Shown here: positions 12,641 to 23,158 of the stretch, one piece after another | Position numbering within the stretch: the first letter of the stretch is position 1 | How the letters are laid out: each line of letters starts with the position of its first letter | Source of the DNA: Eutrigla gurnardus | Lineage: Eukaryota; Chordata; Actinopteri; Perciformes; Triglidae | DNA length: 64,000 nucleotides | Assembly (NCBI GenBank): GCA_963514095.1 | Contig: OY741284.1 | Span: forward strand, 7,916,016-7,980,015 | Direction: 5' to 3' | Notes under the pieces: model-generated | The model's input: only the letters and a program-made list of their open reading frames with translations | What the model was told of the DNA's origin: nothing | Databases searched by the model: none | Made by a program: the position numbers and the translations under genes

Positions 12641-12671
12641 AATAAATAAAAAAAAATGGGCACAAAATAAA
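12641..12671 (+). terminator. candidate acss3 poly(A) signals
   Basis: Overlapping AATAAA hexamers at 12641 and 12645 and another at 12666, about 440 nt after the stop codon, fit a normal 3' UTR. A further AATAAA at 12221-12226 is only 14 nt past the stop and is less likely to be used. Confidence 0.4.
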
Positions 12672-13875
12672 AATGATTCATTGTTCGTGCAAACTGAAGA
12701 TGTAAAAAAAAACTAAAAAAAACGTAAGACTTGTATGAGCCGTCCATCAGAAATAACTAAAAGACAGATAACAGGGCTGTACAGTAGATTTACCCTGGAA
12801 ACTGACAGAAACAAAGAGTTACACTAATGTTAGTCACAGCAAGCAACAGGTTTGTCATTAAATGTTACTTCACTTCAACATGGTCATATATACTCTACGC
12901 ACACTATGGGCTAAAGCAGTCTGTCTTTCAGTTATTTCCGCTGTTCTGTTAACGTTGTGTCTGAGGGTCGGGGGGAGAAGGCCAGCTTGGCTGTGTGTTT
13001 AGTTGTCCGTTGTGTTAATGTATTGCCTGACAAAAACATACAGTACAACAATTGACAGGTTCTGTGAACGACGTCCTGCTTTCTTTTTTTTTTTTTGTTC
13101 TCTGAGAAGAAGTTTTGTGCAACTTCGGAGAGCAGTGGCATCTCGTTGTGTCCGTGGCTACTAAATAGTCCGTTGAGTTGATGCGGTTGTATCAAAGTGC
13201 TCGTCATGTCGTCCCAGTGCGTTGACATGTCCTCTTAAAATGCTCCTTTTTATGACAGCGAGCCCATAAGAAAGGATAATGAAGTCGGTGCCAGAAATGG
13301 GGCTCAGTGTTTTGTTGTACACCATTAGAGGGCGGGTTTTCACACAACATCAAGTCTCTTCCTCTCTCTCTCTATGGAGCAGCACAGGTTTATCATCATC
13401 ATCAGCACAATGAAAAAATAAAACCATATGTACAAAATGATCTAGAGAGGGCAGGGTAATATGGAGACAGTTTAAAGAGCAGCATATATTAATCTATGGT
13501 CCACTAAATGAGGTGGCAGGGACGTTTTTTTGCACAAACTCTGAATATCTTTTTTTATACATAGATCAGATGTGTGTATATATTAAAAAATGGCATATTT
13601 ATTTACAGATAACCTACACATCTCCTGTAGAAGAAATACACAGTACATTATGCTTTGACAAGTTACTGTACATGTAAAAGGTAGAAATGGTGACAACGGG
13701 GCAGCCTGCAGGACAGTTTAGCACCGGCATCTGGTGCCCATATTAGAGGGAGGAGGTGGGGGGTCAGGAAGGGGGGTCAGAGAGGAGAGCAGGGCTTCTT
13801 GGCAGTGCGTGTCGTCAGAATGGTTTGTTCCTCGGCAGGTTGGCCTGTCCAGCAGCTCCACTAGTTGATCTCCAT

Positions 13876-13887
13876 TCAGAACTGTAC
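13876..13887 (-). CDS. ppfia2: possible alternative C-terminal exon of ppfia2
   Basis: On the - strand a strong acceptor (TTCTGCTCTCTTTAG) is followed by GTA CAG TTC TGA. If spliced from the internal donor ACG|GTGAGA at 15704-15699 within the last exon, the join is in phase and changes the tail from STVRTYSC to STVQF. Liprin-alpha-1 is known to have C-terminally different splice forms (LIP.1a and LIP.1b), which makes this plausible. The downstream - strand sequence to about 12850, with an AATAAA at 13603-13598, would then be its 3' UTR. No transcript evidence is available here. Confidence 0.45.
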   Translation of the reverse strand, partial: VQF

Positions 13888-14754
13888 CTAAAGAGAGCAG
13901 AATGAATCGTTTTATTTAAATCACTGTTCATGGTGCGGTTTCTAAAGAAAACATGAAAACACCTAGGGATTGGTGTTTTTCTGTCACATCCTTGAGAACT
14001 GTGACTTTCTCTGTGATTTGTAAACCATCTTGAAAAAGTTGAGTTTCAGGTGAAGGAAGTGAGAAAGTAGCAGTGGTGGTGTTTTTTGGTTGCCTCTATG
14101 CAAATCCTTCGCTGTATTCATTGTTGGGCGACATCTTGCAGCAGCTGGAAGCTAAGAATGTTCTCCTGTGTGTTGAAAGTAAATAATCAGTTTTTGTTTC
14201 CCGTGCATATGTACTGTACAGAATACAACCCTTTGGTCTCACTGAACTTTGCCCTGTATTCTGTCTTTCTTGCTATGTGGGAGTACTTTTAAAAATAAGC
14301 TGATGAAAGCCTTAGAAACAGCCCACAGGGTACCTCATGGGATGAGCAAAATTTTTGGAAACACAAAATGATGTTATAAAGATGTAACTAAACCGGCACA
14401 AACCTTCCCCCCTCTGCTTTTACTTCCCTTTATCTCTCCCCTGAGCTGTTGTTTATTTTCCTAACATTCTCAGCTGATCTGTTAACCCTGCAGCAGTCAG
14501 AGCATGATATCATTATCTGTCTACTGTGTCTCAAACCTCAGCACTTATGACTTATTCCTGAGGCTTGTAATGATGCCGCTCTCGGACTAAAGCCCTTTCT
14601 TGCCTGTTGTACTTACTGCAGCCCGATGCCTAGACCTGTAAATGCACTGATGGCAGCCTTACCTCCTGTAACGCCTGAGTCACTGTGTGAGTATACTGAG
14701 AGGTACCAACAATTAGAATCATGCAAGTGACACTACCAAACATTTTCATGCTGT

Positions 14755-15140
14755 TTTTTAATGACATAATAGTATGCCATAAAAAATCTTAGTAGAGTAA
14801 GTAATAGTATGTCGAAGTCTCAGTATAGCATAAAACATTTTTTTTTTTTTTTTTTACAAAAGTCATAGCATAATATGTCAAAAGGTCAAAGTAGTCTGTC
14901 GAGAAAAGGTCATTGCATAGTGTGTCAAAAAATAAAAACAGATTCTAAAACGTGTTGAAAAATTTGGAGTATACAATACTACTCCAATAGGACTCACTAT
15001 GCTGAGACTTTTATATGACTGATATTATGACTTGTGGCATTCTACAGTATCATTTTCTTTTATTTATTTATTTTGGTGACATGCACTACTATGAACTTTG
15101 ACTTTTTATTACTTTTTTATGGCAATTTGTCATTGTTATG
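14755..15140. repeat. degenerate satellite-like sequence
   Basis: Fragments such as AGTATGCCATAAAA, AGTCATAGCATAATATG and GACATGCACTACTATGA resemble the acss3 satellite monomer in both orientations, heavily diverged. It lies about 2.7 kb beyond the array, past the last acss3 exon. Confidence 0.45.
15059..15072 (-). terminator. candidate ppfia2 poly(A) signals
   Basis: Three overlapping AATAAA hexamers on the - strand, about 610 nt downstream of the ppfia2 stop; another lies at 15105-15110. Position and orientation suit the VRTYSC-encoding transcript. Confidence 0.4.
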
Positions 15141-15682
15141 ACATTTTCACGAAAGACGATGCCGAAGTTTACTAAACTTGGGAGCCAATTTAGGGGGCAG
15201 GCATATGATTTACCTACCATTTATGGAGTATTGAAAAATGAGGTCTGCAGGTTTTGAACATAACCATCAGCTGACACATCTGAAGCAGCATTCAGTGTTT
15301 TGCTTTGCTCCTATTTGCTTCAGACTAGATGCTGCGTTCATGTAAATTAACTTTGTAAACTAGTGCTTGTTAAAGGTAATGAACTCATCATATATTTGAA
15401 GCAGATCTCCAAAGCTTCAACTAAAACAGACTCATCATCTTTTTTGGACAGACATGAAAGTGGAGACATCAGTGTGAGGCCATGTCTCGCTGCTAGCCCT
15501 GCCGTCTCCTGTCGCCTCATCACAGCTACCTGGCAAAAACGCTGCACAGGCGTCGCCAAGTCGACGGGACAAACAATCCAGTATCTGTTTTGAGTGCTGA
15601 AGAAAGCGGTGTATTGGACAGAGCGAGAAGTCTGTGTAGAGTTACATACAGCGTACAGTTTAAGGTCCCTCTCTTCCTCCAA

Positions 15683-15741
15683 TCAGCAGGAGTAGGTTCT
15701 CACCGTGGAGCTGTCCAGCCGCTGCACTGCCGAGGGTCCGA
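15683..15741 (-). CDS. ppfia2: ppfia2 last exon, PDZ-binding tail VRTYSC
   Basis: Preceded on the - strand by CCCCTACAG. After a split Val it reads GPSAVQRLDSSTVRTYSC and TGA at 15685-15683. VRTYSC is the invariant liprin-alpha ligand for GRIP PDZ domains. The codons ACG GTG AGA contain a good internal donor (GTGAGA), a potential alternative splice site. The intron upstream in gene order (15742-17450) shows no further exon or repeat that I recognise. Confidence 0.93.
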
Positions 15742-17450
15742 CTGTAGGGGGAGACAGTGAGAGGGAAACAGCTTTAAGTCTTGCTATTAAAACTCCTCTT
15801 TTCCAGCTTGAGTGTGAAGGAAACATGTGCCACAGGATTAGACTTCCTCAACGGTATGAGTGAGATCACAAGCAGAGCACTTGTACTTGTAGTATCGTCC
15901 TCAGAAGAGAAAGCCATGTATCACGCACTCAAAACAAGTCTTAGTTTTGAGTGGATAACGGCGGCAACACGATTTGAGTGCATTGTGGACGCCACAGACC
16001 AGGGAGTACAGAGAATAGAGACGGGGGAACACAGGAAGGCTGTTTCAGTGTCACCGGGAACACCTTGTTAGAGGAGAACACTGGCCAGAATCAGTGCACG
16101 GGGAAGGTTTCACAACTTGCATGGCAGAGTTTGTAAAGAGACGGTTGCTAATACAATCTGCATCCGTTTAAACGATCATTTCCAGTTCAATACAACTTCT
16201 TTGAGCTTCACTGTTCAGTCTTGACCTTGGAAACAGTAGCTGACTAAACAATCACTACTCTTCATGATTCTGATCCCCTTTAGTTGATCCTGACGGTGCA
16301 AAGTGATCGTAATCATGAATTTAAACAAGTTCCAAGACAACTGAACAAACTCAATCTATGTGATTCATCATTCCCATTGGTAGTAATAACTTTGAATTTG
16401 AAAGTTAATTGCTGATATCTGGGAATGTGGCAACATTGCTAGAATGAAGTTGGTGTAAAATACAAAATACAAATATGGGAAGTGCTATTTAGGAACTTTG
16501 TAGTTGACAATAGTAATATTTTGGGTGAAGAAGTAGTTGCAATAATCTGTCTTGATTATTTATACCCTGTCTAACTGTGTTTCTTGCCATGTCGCCGTTT
16601 TCCCTGATGTCAACGATTAATTTGAGTGCATTGTTGTCAGAACGAATGGAAATGATGGCCATAAGCAAGTTGTAATAAGTTGGAATGATCCTTTAGTGGA
16701 AACCTTTTTCAGCCAGCGTCCTCTTTTAACAGCGGAGGGATGTGGAATGACACAAACTGAGTTATTGAGACAGCCAAGACATACTGTTACCTATGTAAAC
16801 CTCCTGATTCAGGCCAACTTACATAGCACCGCTCACTCAGCCGCCTTCTCTTTTGCTGCTTAATTACTTCAAGGGTCACACCAGCAAGCATGGGTGCTAA
16901 TCCATAACTTGACGCACCTGGCTTTTACACCCAGGGTGACACGACTACTTTGCAACTTAACAAAACACCCTTGGAGTTGGAACTCTGAGATTCAAGAGTA
17001 GTCGAGAGAGAGAGAGGAGAGGGTGAGAGACCACAAAGAAAAGGAGAGATACAGCCGGACAGTGGTTGGCGGAGACCATGTGAAGAGGAGGGGGAGTATA
17101 TGTAGAATAATAAGACACGCAGGGCCAACAAGCCCAGAACCCTCAGAGGGACATAGCTGACCTTGAAACCAATCCAAATACATGTCGTCAGGACTGTCAT
17201 CCAGCGCCTCATAGAGGACTGCAGAGCAGCCGTCACAGAGTCGGAGAGAACAAGAGACATAGTCACAACACGGCGAGGAGCAGCGACTCCTGCGCTCAGG
17301 GTGTGCTGCTTTTAACCGTCGCTTTGCCTTTTGAAAATATCCACCTTTTAACAAATTCCATGCAATATCAAAATAACACCAAGACCGACATGTCTTCCTG
17401 CAATAACGACGTGTCAATGGATGAACTGAGGTGCAGAGACGGACACTCAC

Positions 17451-17607
17451 CCTCAGGGGGCAACCTTCGGGAGTGACCAGACGTGGCGGTGAGACGGAAT
17501 CCAGCAGGGAGCGTCTCTGCTGATCCTGGCATCATACTTATACCGTGAACGTCTCGGGGCGGGAACTGCCTCCTCCATGATGGACCTCGGAAGTCTTTGT
17601 CGTCACA
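17451..17607 (-). CDS. ppfia2: ppfia2 exon, post-SAM3 tail
   Basis: Acceptor CCATCAG, donor G|GTGAGT. It reads CDDKDFRGPSWRRQFPPRDV, HGISMMPGSAETLPAGFRLT and ATSGHSRRLPPE, ending one base into Val. This matches the conserved basic tail between SAM3 and the PDZ ligand. The intron 17608-18094 holds nothing I recognise. Confidence 0.93.
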
Positions 17608-18094
17608 CTGATGGAGGGGGAAAATATCAGTCGCAGGTTTCAGGCCCAAATGTTAAAGATGAGATGACAAATGGTGCCTTCTTGCAAAACTTCTTAAATT
17701 AAATCACTGACATGAAAGGCTTTATGTACAGCTGTGAGAAGGTAACCCTACTCTGTCTATTTTCAAAACCTTTAGGATACTGGGAAATCTGGGTCACCAT
17801 ACTGTAAGGGAGAAGCTGATTTCTTTTGACTATTTCTGCGTCTTTAATCATAACTATCACAACTACTGTACTGCTGGGTATTTACAAAAAAAGATGTGAA
17901 GGCCAGTCAAACAAATCAGTCAAATCAAACATAATCTAGAGTCATTTTAATCTTGAAAGCGTGAGCTAATTCATTATGTTTAACCATCTTGAATAGAAAC
18001 AGTGTTGGTAAAATTGTTCCAAGTGGTCCGAAATTACCAATAAACTTTGACATGAATATGGTGACATTAATGGTAAATAAATAGTTGAGCTCAC

Positions 18095-18163
18095 CTCATC
18101 CAGTCTCCTGTCGGTGCCCAGCGCCAGCATGTTATTGTACTCTCGCTCCAGAATCTGACGTGC
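18095..18163 (-). CDS. ppfia2: ppfia2 exon, end of SAM3
   Basis: Twenty-three codons reading ARQILEREYNNMLALGTDRR LDE, both borders in phase 0. The acceptor is CCTCAG preceded by an almost pure poly-C tract (poly-G on the + strand, 18168-18182). The intron 18164-18624 shows nothing else. Confidence 0.93.
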
Positions 18164-18624
18164 CTGAGGGGGGGGGGGGGGGAAAAACAAAACCACACAT
18201 TCTGATTTCCACAAGGCTGGCTATTTTTAGCAGATTGGCAACAGAGGCAGCTGACACATTGCGTCATTTGTGCTGCATATCCATTTATACCTGAGTATAG
18301 ATGAGATAAGCAGTGAATATTCACAAGGCAACCTGCCAGAGTGACAGTTGGCAAATCTGCATGTCCTGATTTAGGTTGGACCAGCTTTCTGAAGGCTGAT
18401 ACCAACATGCCTCTACTTTAGGACAGGAGCTGGGGACAGATGATGTTCCATATTGAGCACCTTTTAAATTTCATTGGTGATGCCATGAAACAATGTAAGG
18501 GGATTAAAAATGTTCCCCTTACACTGACGCTTTCCATATCCAGACCATGTGATTTAGATCAGATGTTGCTGACTAACAGCTTTGCAATGAAACATTAGAC
18601 TATCCTAGTGTGTGGCTGGAGTAC

Positions 18625-18800
18625 CTGAGTGTTTTGGTTGGGGATCTGGAGGAGCAGAGCCAGACTGCTGTAGTCAAAGTTGTCATCCAAGGCCACCAGA
18701 GCTCCGTGTACACCGCTCTCTAGCAGGATGTTGGCGTAGTCCCTCAGGCCTATGCTCTGCACCCAGCGGATGACCCGCTCATTGCTCCACACCAGTACGT
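18625..18800 (-). CDS. ppfia2: ppfia2 exon, SAM3 core
   Basis: Acceptor GGTCTGCAG, donor CAG|GTACTC. After a split Asp it reads VLVWSNERVIRWVQSIGLRD YANILLESGVHGALVALDDN, then FDYSSLALLLQIPNQNTQ. This is the third SAM domain, highly conserved. The preceding intron (18801-18920) begins with GC, not GT. Confidence 0.95.
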
Positions 18801-18920
18801 CTGCAGACCCGCGAGTACAGAAATCCCCATTTTAAAGCTTAATCTCCTTTAAGTCAGTTGTAGCATCTTATTTTGACTTGCTAATACGTGGATTGTTTTT
18901 TGTATTCTGGGTGCACTTGC

Positions 18921-19018
18921 CTCTCATTTCATGCTGGCTATGCTCCCTGCGTCTCTCCAGTTCCTTTCTGTCATAGTTGAGCTTCTTCAGACCCATGATT
19001 CCATACTGTAAACTTGTT
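18921..19018 (-). CDS. ppfia2: ppfia2 exon, SAM2-SAM3 linker
   Basis: Acceptor TTTCACCAG. One base completes Arg; then TSLQYGIMGLKKLNYDRKEL ERRREHSQHEMR. It ends in G followed by GCAAGT, so the donor is GC type. Only this border keeps phase with the next exon (R-DVLVW), and no usable GT donor gives the conserved protein. Confidence 0.92.
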
Positions 19019-19140
19019 CTGGTGAAAGAAAAACACACGTATATGCCAACAAAAACTGAAAATATAATAAATACAATACAATATACAGACATTTGACTAA
19101 AACTAAGATTGCTTGTCTTTGCTGACTGTGTGTCCAGTAC

Positions 19141-19316
19141 CTGTGGAAGCTGTCCACCATTTTGAGGTGCACCCTCAGGTCCTTCTTGGTGAGGTGGTCC
19201 AGCATGCGCGCGTCCACCAGGCACTCCATGAAGTAGCTGCGGTACTGAGGTAGTCCTAGACTGGGCAGCCACTCGTTCCCTATCCACTCGTGGTTCATGT
19301 CGCCATAAGCTAGAGT
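19141..19316 (-). CDS. ppfia2: ppfia2 exon, SAM2
   Basis: Acceptor TGTATCAG, donor AG|GTACTG. It reads TLAYGDMNHEWIGNEWLPSL GLPQYRSYFMECLVDARMLD HLTKKDLRVHLKMVDSFH plus a split Arg. This is the second SAM domain, apparently near-identical to other vertebrates. Confidence 0.96.
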
Positions 19317-19482
19317 CTGATACAGAAGACACAAGTCAGTCTGTTCAGTCGGAATCTCACAAAATAAAAGCGATGTTAACGGTTTACTGGATGCATGTTC
19401 ATGTTGGCTGTAAGATGTTTTCTGAAATAAACAACCTTTAATGGATAAATGCAGGAAATAACAGCAGGGTTTCCCCTCATAC

Positions 19483-19515
19483 CTGTGCCCAGCTCCCCTC
19501 TTCAGAGTCCGACTT
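19483..19515 (-). CDS. ppfia2: ppfia2 33-nt microexon
   Basis: Eleven codons, KSDSEEGSWAQ, between CCAATTAG and GTATGA, with both ends in phase 0, so it can be skipped without a frame change. It lies in the SAM1-SAM2 linker. The matching acidic segment followed by GSWAQ exists in other liprin-alphas. Confidence 0.9.
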
Positions 19516-20708
19516 CTAATTGGAAAAAAAAAAGGGGAAAAGAAAAAACAGATACTTATGACAGGAAATGAATGCCCACTGGCTGTAATCTGATTATTCG
19601 ATAACAAATCCTGCAGCTGCACCAACATGTCCTCAAAATAGAGCTGGCAAGAAACGCTAATCTCAACACACTGCATGCTGAGAGAACAAGGGAAACATCA
19701 CAGTGCCGGATACACATGATTTATATCTATAAATACACTTAAATATGTTTTGTTACCCAAGGTTTGACCGTAGTGCTCCTACATCTAAGAGGAAGCCAGA
19801 TGAAGGAACAAAGTTTCTCCTCACCAACCTCTTGCTACATTTTTACAAACCTTGTATAGTGGCAAGGTGCTTTTACGACATGATAAAAAAAAAAGTTACT
19901 GCTGAGGAACTTAAAAGGTTAATTTGGTCTCCAGGGGGGCCAGATGTGGCCTGGCAGTTTACCTTTAGTTTGGAAATAGGTTACTAACGGGTCAAAATGC
20001 AGTCCTGAAAAATGGCACAATATCGTTTGTTAGCTTATTACTGTTGGTCCCGAAGCCAGATAGGAGATAACACATTGGTTGAGATGCTTGTTTTCATTTG
20101 GACAAAGGGAGCAGTAGCTTTCGAATAATGCCTAATGGGGTAAGAGTCCCTATATGATGTAAGATCGGTATTTGTTCCTTTGAAATCGATTGATATATCG
20201 CCATAGGGTGAAGATACAGATGGAGTTATTTATTCAGCTCATGATCACATGCAATGATCACAATCACATAATGATAAATCTACTGAATGACCACAAATAC
20301 TCACCCACCGCAAAAACAGATCACAATGACATAGCAGTTCAAATCTCATTGCAGTTGAAAGCGCTGGATTTCTTTTGAATGCATCCAGTTTAATCAGGCC
20401 GACTCTGACGCGCAAACGTTAAGAAGCTAAATGTGATGAAATAACTCTTAGAGATGTGGTGGTGGTGATATTTGTAACAGCACCACAGGAATAAACAGTC
20501 TAGCCCTCACATTTATAATGGTCAGTTGACTCCCATGATCAGCAACACAAGGCTTCAGGCCAAATCAGGAAAAGGGGGTTAAATTATGCATGCCTTCTCC
20601 ATCAGTCACCACTCAGGTCCGTCTTCACTCACTCCCGTCGATATCCACTCTCACACATGACTGACAGAGAAAGGAAAGGCTGACGGTAAAGGACACAAGG
20701 GGACTGAC
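19516..20708 (-). other. ppfia2 intron between linker exons
   Basis: About 1.2 kb. An open frame on the + strand at 19745-19987 has no recognisable homology. No repeat of note is seen. Confidence 0.6.
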
Positions 20709-20771
20709 CGTTTTGGAAGGGGCTGCCATGGTCTCCATCTCCTCATGGGTCAGCCATACATTGCCTGACGG
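20709..20771 (-). CDS. ppfia2: ppfia2 exon, SAM1-SAM2 linker (CASK-binding insert)
   Basis: Twenty-one codons reading PSGNVWLTHEEMETMAAPSK T, phase 0 at both ends; acceptor CCTTGTAG, donor GTCAGT. As I recall, a vertebrate insert in the SAM1-SAM2 linker of liprin-alpha-2, with a key Trp, binds the CASK kinase-like domain; the Trp in GNVWLTHEEM fits it. The exon is symmetric and could be alternatively used. Confidence 0.88.
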
Positions 20772-22957
20772 CTACAAGGGGCAGAGCCCGAGAGAGAGAG
20801 CAGCAGCGGGGTTGGTAGTAGAGGTCCGGTAGGAGGGGCAAGCAGTGTTAAAGAAGAAGAGCAGCACCACTGTAAGCCAATAGTGTTATAGCATCACAGT
20901 CAGATCATGAACTGGCCCCCGGACCCGCCAGGGGTCAAAGGGCATATAAAAGAGGACAACAACACAACACAGCACAGAGCGTCCCAGTTTTCGGCGTACG
21001 ATACATGAACAAGTGACGGACGGTTGCCATGCACGATGAGGAAGACCAAACAAATTAGTACAATTAACACCAAAGGACACACAAACACCACATAACTCAT
21101 CCCTCTGCATCTGCAGTCGACACGCAAAAGGGGCAGTTCACTCAAATTAGAGAAAAGACACCTCTCAAGTGCTTTCGAATCCCAAGAACACGTGGTCAGT
21201 AGTTAATGGGGAATATTTGTTCAGTAGAAATTAGCTCCAATCAAAACTACTGACAGTGGATGCTATTAAATTGCGGTGGAGGCGGATATCTCAGCTATAG
21301 CTCCAAAACTATCTGCATGTCTGCCTCTCAAAAACACTTTAAGTAATTGAAATAGTGTTTTGATTTGTTATTTGTGTGAACCGACCCTTTATTCTGTTGT
21401 AGCTGCAGTGACTGTTCTGCAGTCACAGGACTCCTAACAGCGGAGCACTCCTTCACTGCATGTTCGAGGGCAACCTGGTTGTAATGGCGGCGGTAAAGCC
21501 ACTGTTTCTTTCCCCCCTCTCCCTCAATTTTCTGCTCGACATACACGTCAAACCATATTTACAAGGTCAATTAACCCCCCCTCTTTAAAGTGTGGGGGTC
21601 TTAAATGCGACAACAGGCGGTGGGCCCCGTCACAGCTGAGGGAGTTTGTTATCAGGCGCGTGGAGTTGCATGCTCTGTAATGAAAGTTTCATGAGGTGTG
21701 GAAGGGGAGCTAAGTGGTAGATGAGAGGGTGAGGTAAAGGGGGGGAACGGGGGGGGGATGAAGTACTGCTAGTGTTATTTTACGAGAGAACACAGGAAAG
21801 AGCTCATGAGTTCAGACTACCGCATGCATTGATAGTATTGTGTAGAGACTTTAATGCAGCGACTTTAATGAAGACTCTCTGCCGGGTTTATACGACAGCA
21901 CACCTTCTCATGTTGGTAAGATGTATGGTTTGTGCTCCTTCAGTATAAACATAAGTGCTCGCTCCGCAGTGTGAACCATCCCTATCGTTAAGGAGCAGCA
22001 CAGTCCTTAGAGACTGTATGCAATTACCATGACAACAGGGAGCTATGGAAGCAACTGTGGTGTGTGGAATAACTGGAGAGCTAAACTACAGCTGTTCTAC
22101 AACCCGGGCCGTCACCGACTCCCACTGTAATGTTCACTCTTCATCACAAAGACTGTAGGATTTCAATGCGCTGGGTGTGATTATAATGGCTGTGTGTGCC
22201 CGTCACTCCGCTGTTGTCACACGTCGACACGCGTGTCGTTCAGGTCTGGAGGCGTTGTGCATGTAAGCAGAGAGGATAATCAGTAATACAAACATTTTTC
22301 AGAGCTGATCTGGAGGCAGAAATGATCTTATAAATGTTTAAAGTCTGGCCAAATAAAAGCAGGAAGAAATAATGTAAAACAGTTACAGGAGTCAGAAGGG
22401 TGATGATAGCCCTTCTTTCAATTGGAAAATAATAATAATAATGAGCTTTCTTGACTTGAGTTAAGCATGCTAGCCTTGCTCAACTTTCATTTTTGCTCAA
22501 GGGAATCATTTAGCATTTTGGGATAATTGCATATGGGCTTTCTTGGTGACGCTAATGTTGAATATGAAGCTGGAACGAGCAGCTTTAGGGCTTAGTTTAG
22601 CAGAAAGACTGGAAACGGGGAAAACAGCACAATTTACACAGAATCCCTCAAATTATCTGTTTTAAACTGGTGTTAACTATCAAGTTTTTAATGTGCTGGT
22701 AGACAGATATTATTTTCATACGAGTGTGCTTAATCTTTGTGCTAAGCTAACAAGCTGCTAGTTATTTAAGCTTCACATTGAATGGGCAGATATTGAAGTG
22801 GTTTTGATCTTTCTAATTTTCAGCAAGAAATATGTGTAATACCTAGAATGTTTTCAATATTAAAATTGTTGTCTCCTCCCCCGATCAGCTCAACAAATGC
22901 TTGGACAACTAAAGATCCAGTCTGCGTGCATGTTCCCATATTTGCTGTATAACTCAC
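20772..22957 (-). other. ppfia2 intron between SAM1 exon and linker exon
   Basis: About 2.2 kb. It contains a GA-rich stretch near 20790-20815 and a dispersed repeat at 22566-22830. No additional exon was recognised. Confidence 0.6.
22566..22830. repeat. dispersed teleost repeat
   Basis: Phrases such as GAAGCTGGAACGAGCAGC, GAAAGACTGGAAACGGGG and TGTGCTAAGCTAACAAGCTG occur in the same order in a dispersed element I recall from many percomorph genomes. A short piece of the same family (AGCTACAGCCAGCAGCCAGT and following) is at 40930-40980. No family name is assigned. Confidence 0.5.
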
Positions 22958-23158
22958 GGTTCTGGAGGTGGGCGGGGCAGAGGGGCTGGTGAGGGAGACC
23001 ATTTCCTGGATGGCCAGGCGAAGTTTGAGGCGGTGCAGAGGGTTACTGATACCGATCTCCCTCTGGATCTCCGTGTCGGATAGGGCCGACATGATGGCGC
23101 CGCTCTTCACGTTGGCGCGGCACGCCGCCACGTACCAGGCCGGCATTCCCAACCACAG
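22958..23158 (-). CDS. ppfia2: ppfia2 exon, SAM1
   Basis: Sixty-seven codons, phase 0 both ends. It reads LWLGMPAWYVAACRANVKSG AIMSALSDTEIQREIGISNP LHRLKLRLAIQEMVSLTSPS APPTSRT. The acceptor is GGTAAAG and the donor ACC|GTGAGT. This is most of the first SAM domain and the start of the linker. The intron 23159-23905 has no recognised content. Confidence 0.95.

Larger units (their letters stand above)
12208..15682. other. 3' UTRs and intergenic DNA between convergent genes
   Basis: This region separates the acss3 stop from the ppfia2 stop on the opposite strand. It holds A-rich poly(A) signals for acss3 near 12641-12671, candidate signals for ppfia2 at 15059-15072 (- strand), a possible alternative last ppfia2 exon at 13876-13887 and degenerate satellite-like sequence at 14755-15140. 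Open frames at 14086-14292 and 15347-15682 have no recognisable product. Confidence 0.6.

Noticed and set aside
13822..13887. 23-residue reading (YSSEWRSTSGAAG...) of the alternative exon
   Set aside because: It requires a one-base phase shift that the donor at 15704 does not supply; the in-phase reading stops after VQF.
16992..17450. 152-codon open frame on the - strand next to the post-SAM3 exon
   Set aside because: It lies in the intron and its wording matches nothing; the true exon ends at 17451 with a consensus donor.
18987..19676. 229-codon open frame on the - strand
   Set aside because: It runs through introns; only 19141-19316 (SAM2) is coding, with clear splice sites on both sides. 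The other parts read intronic sequence.
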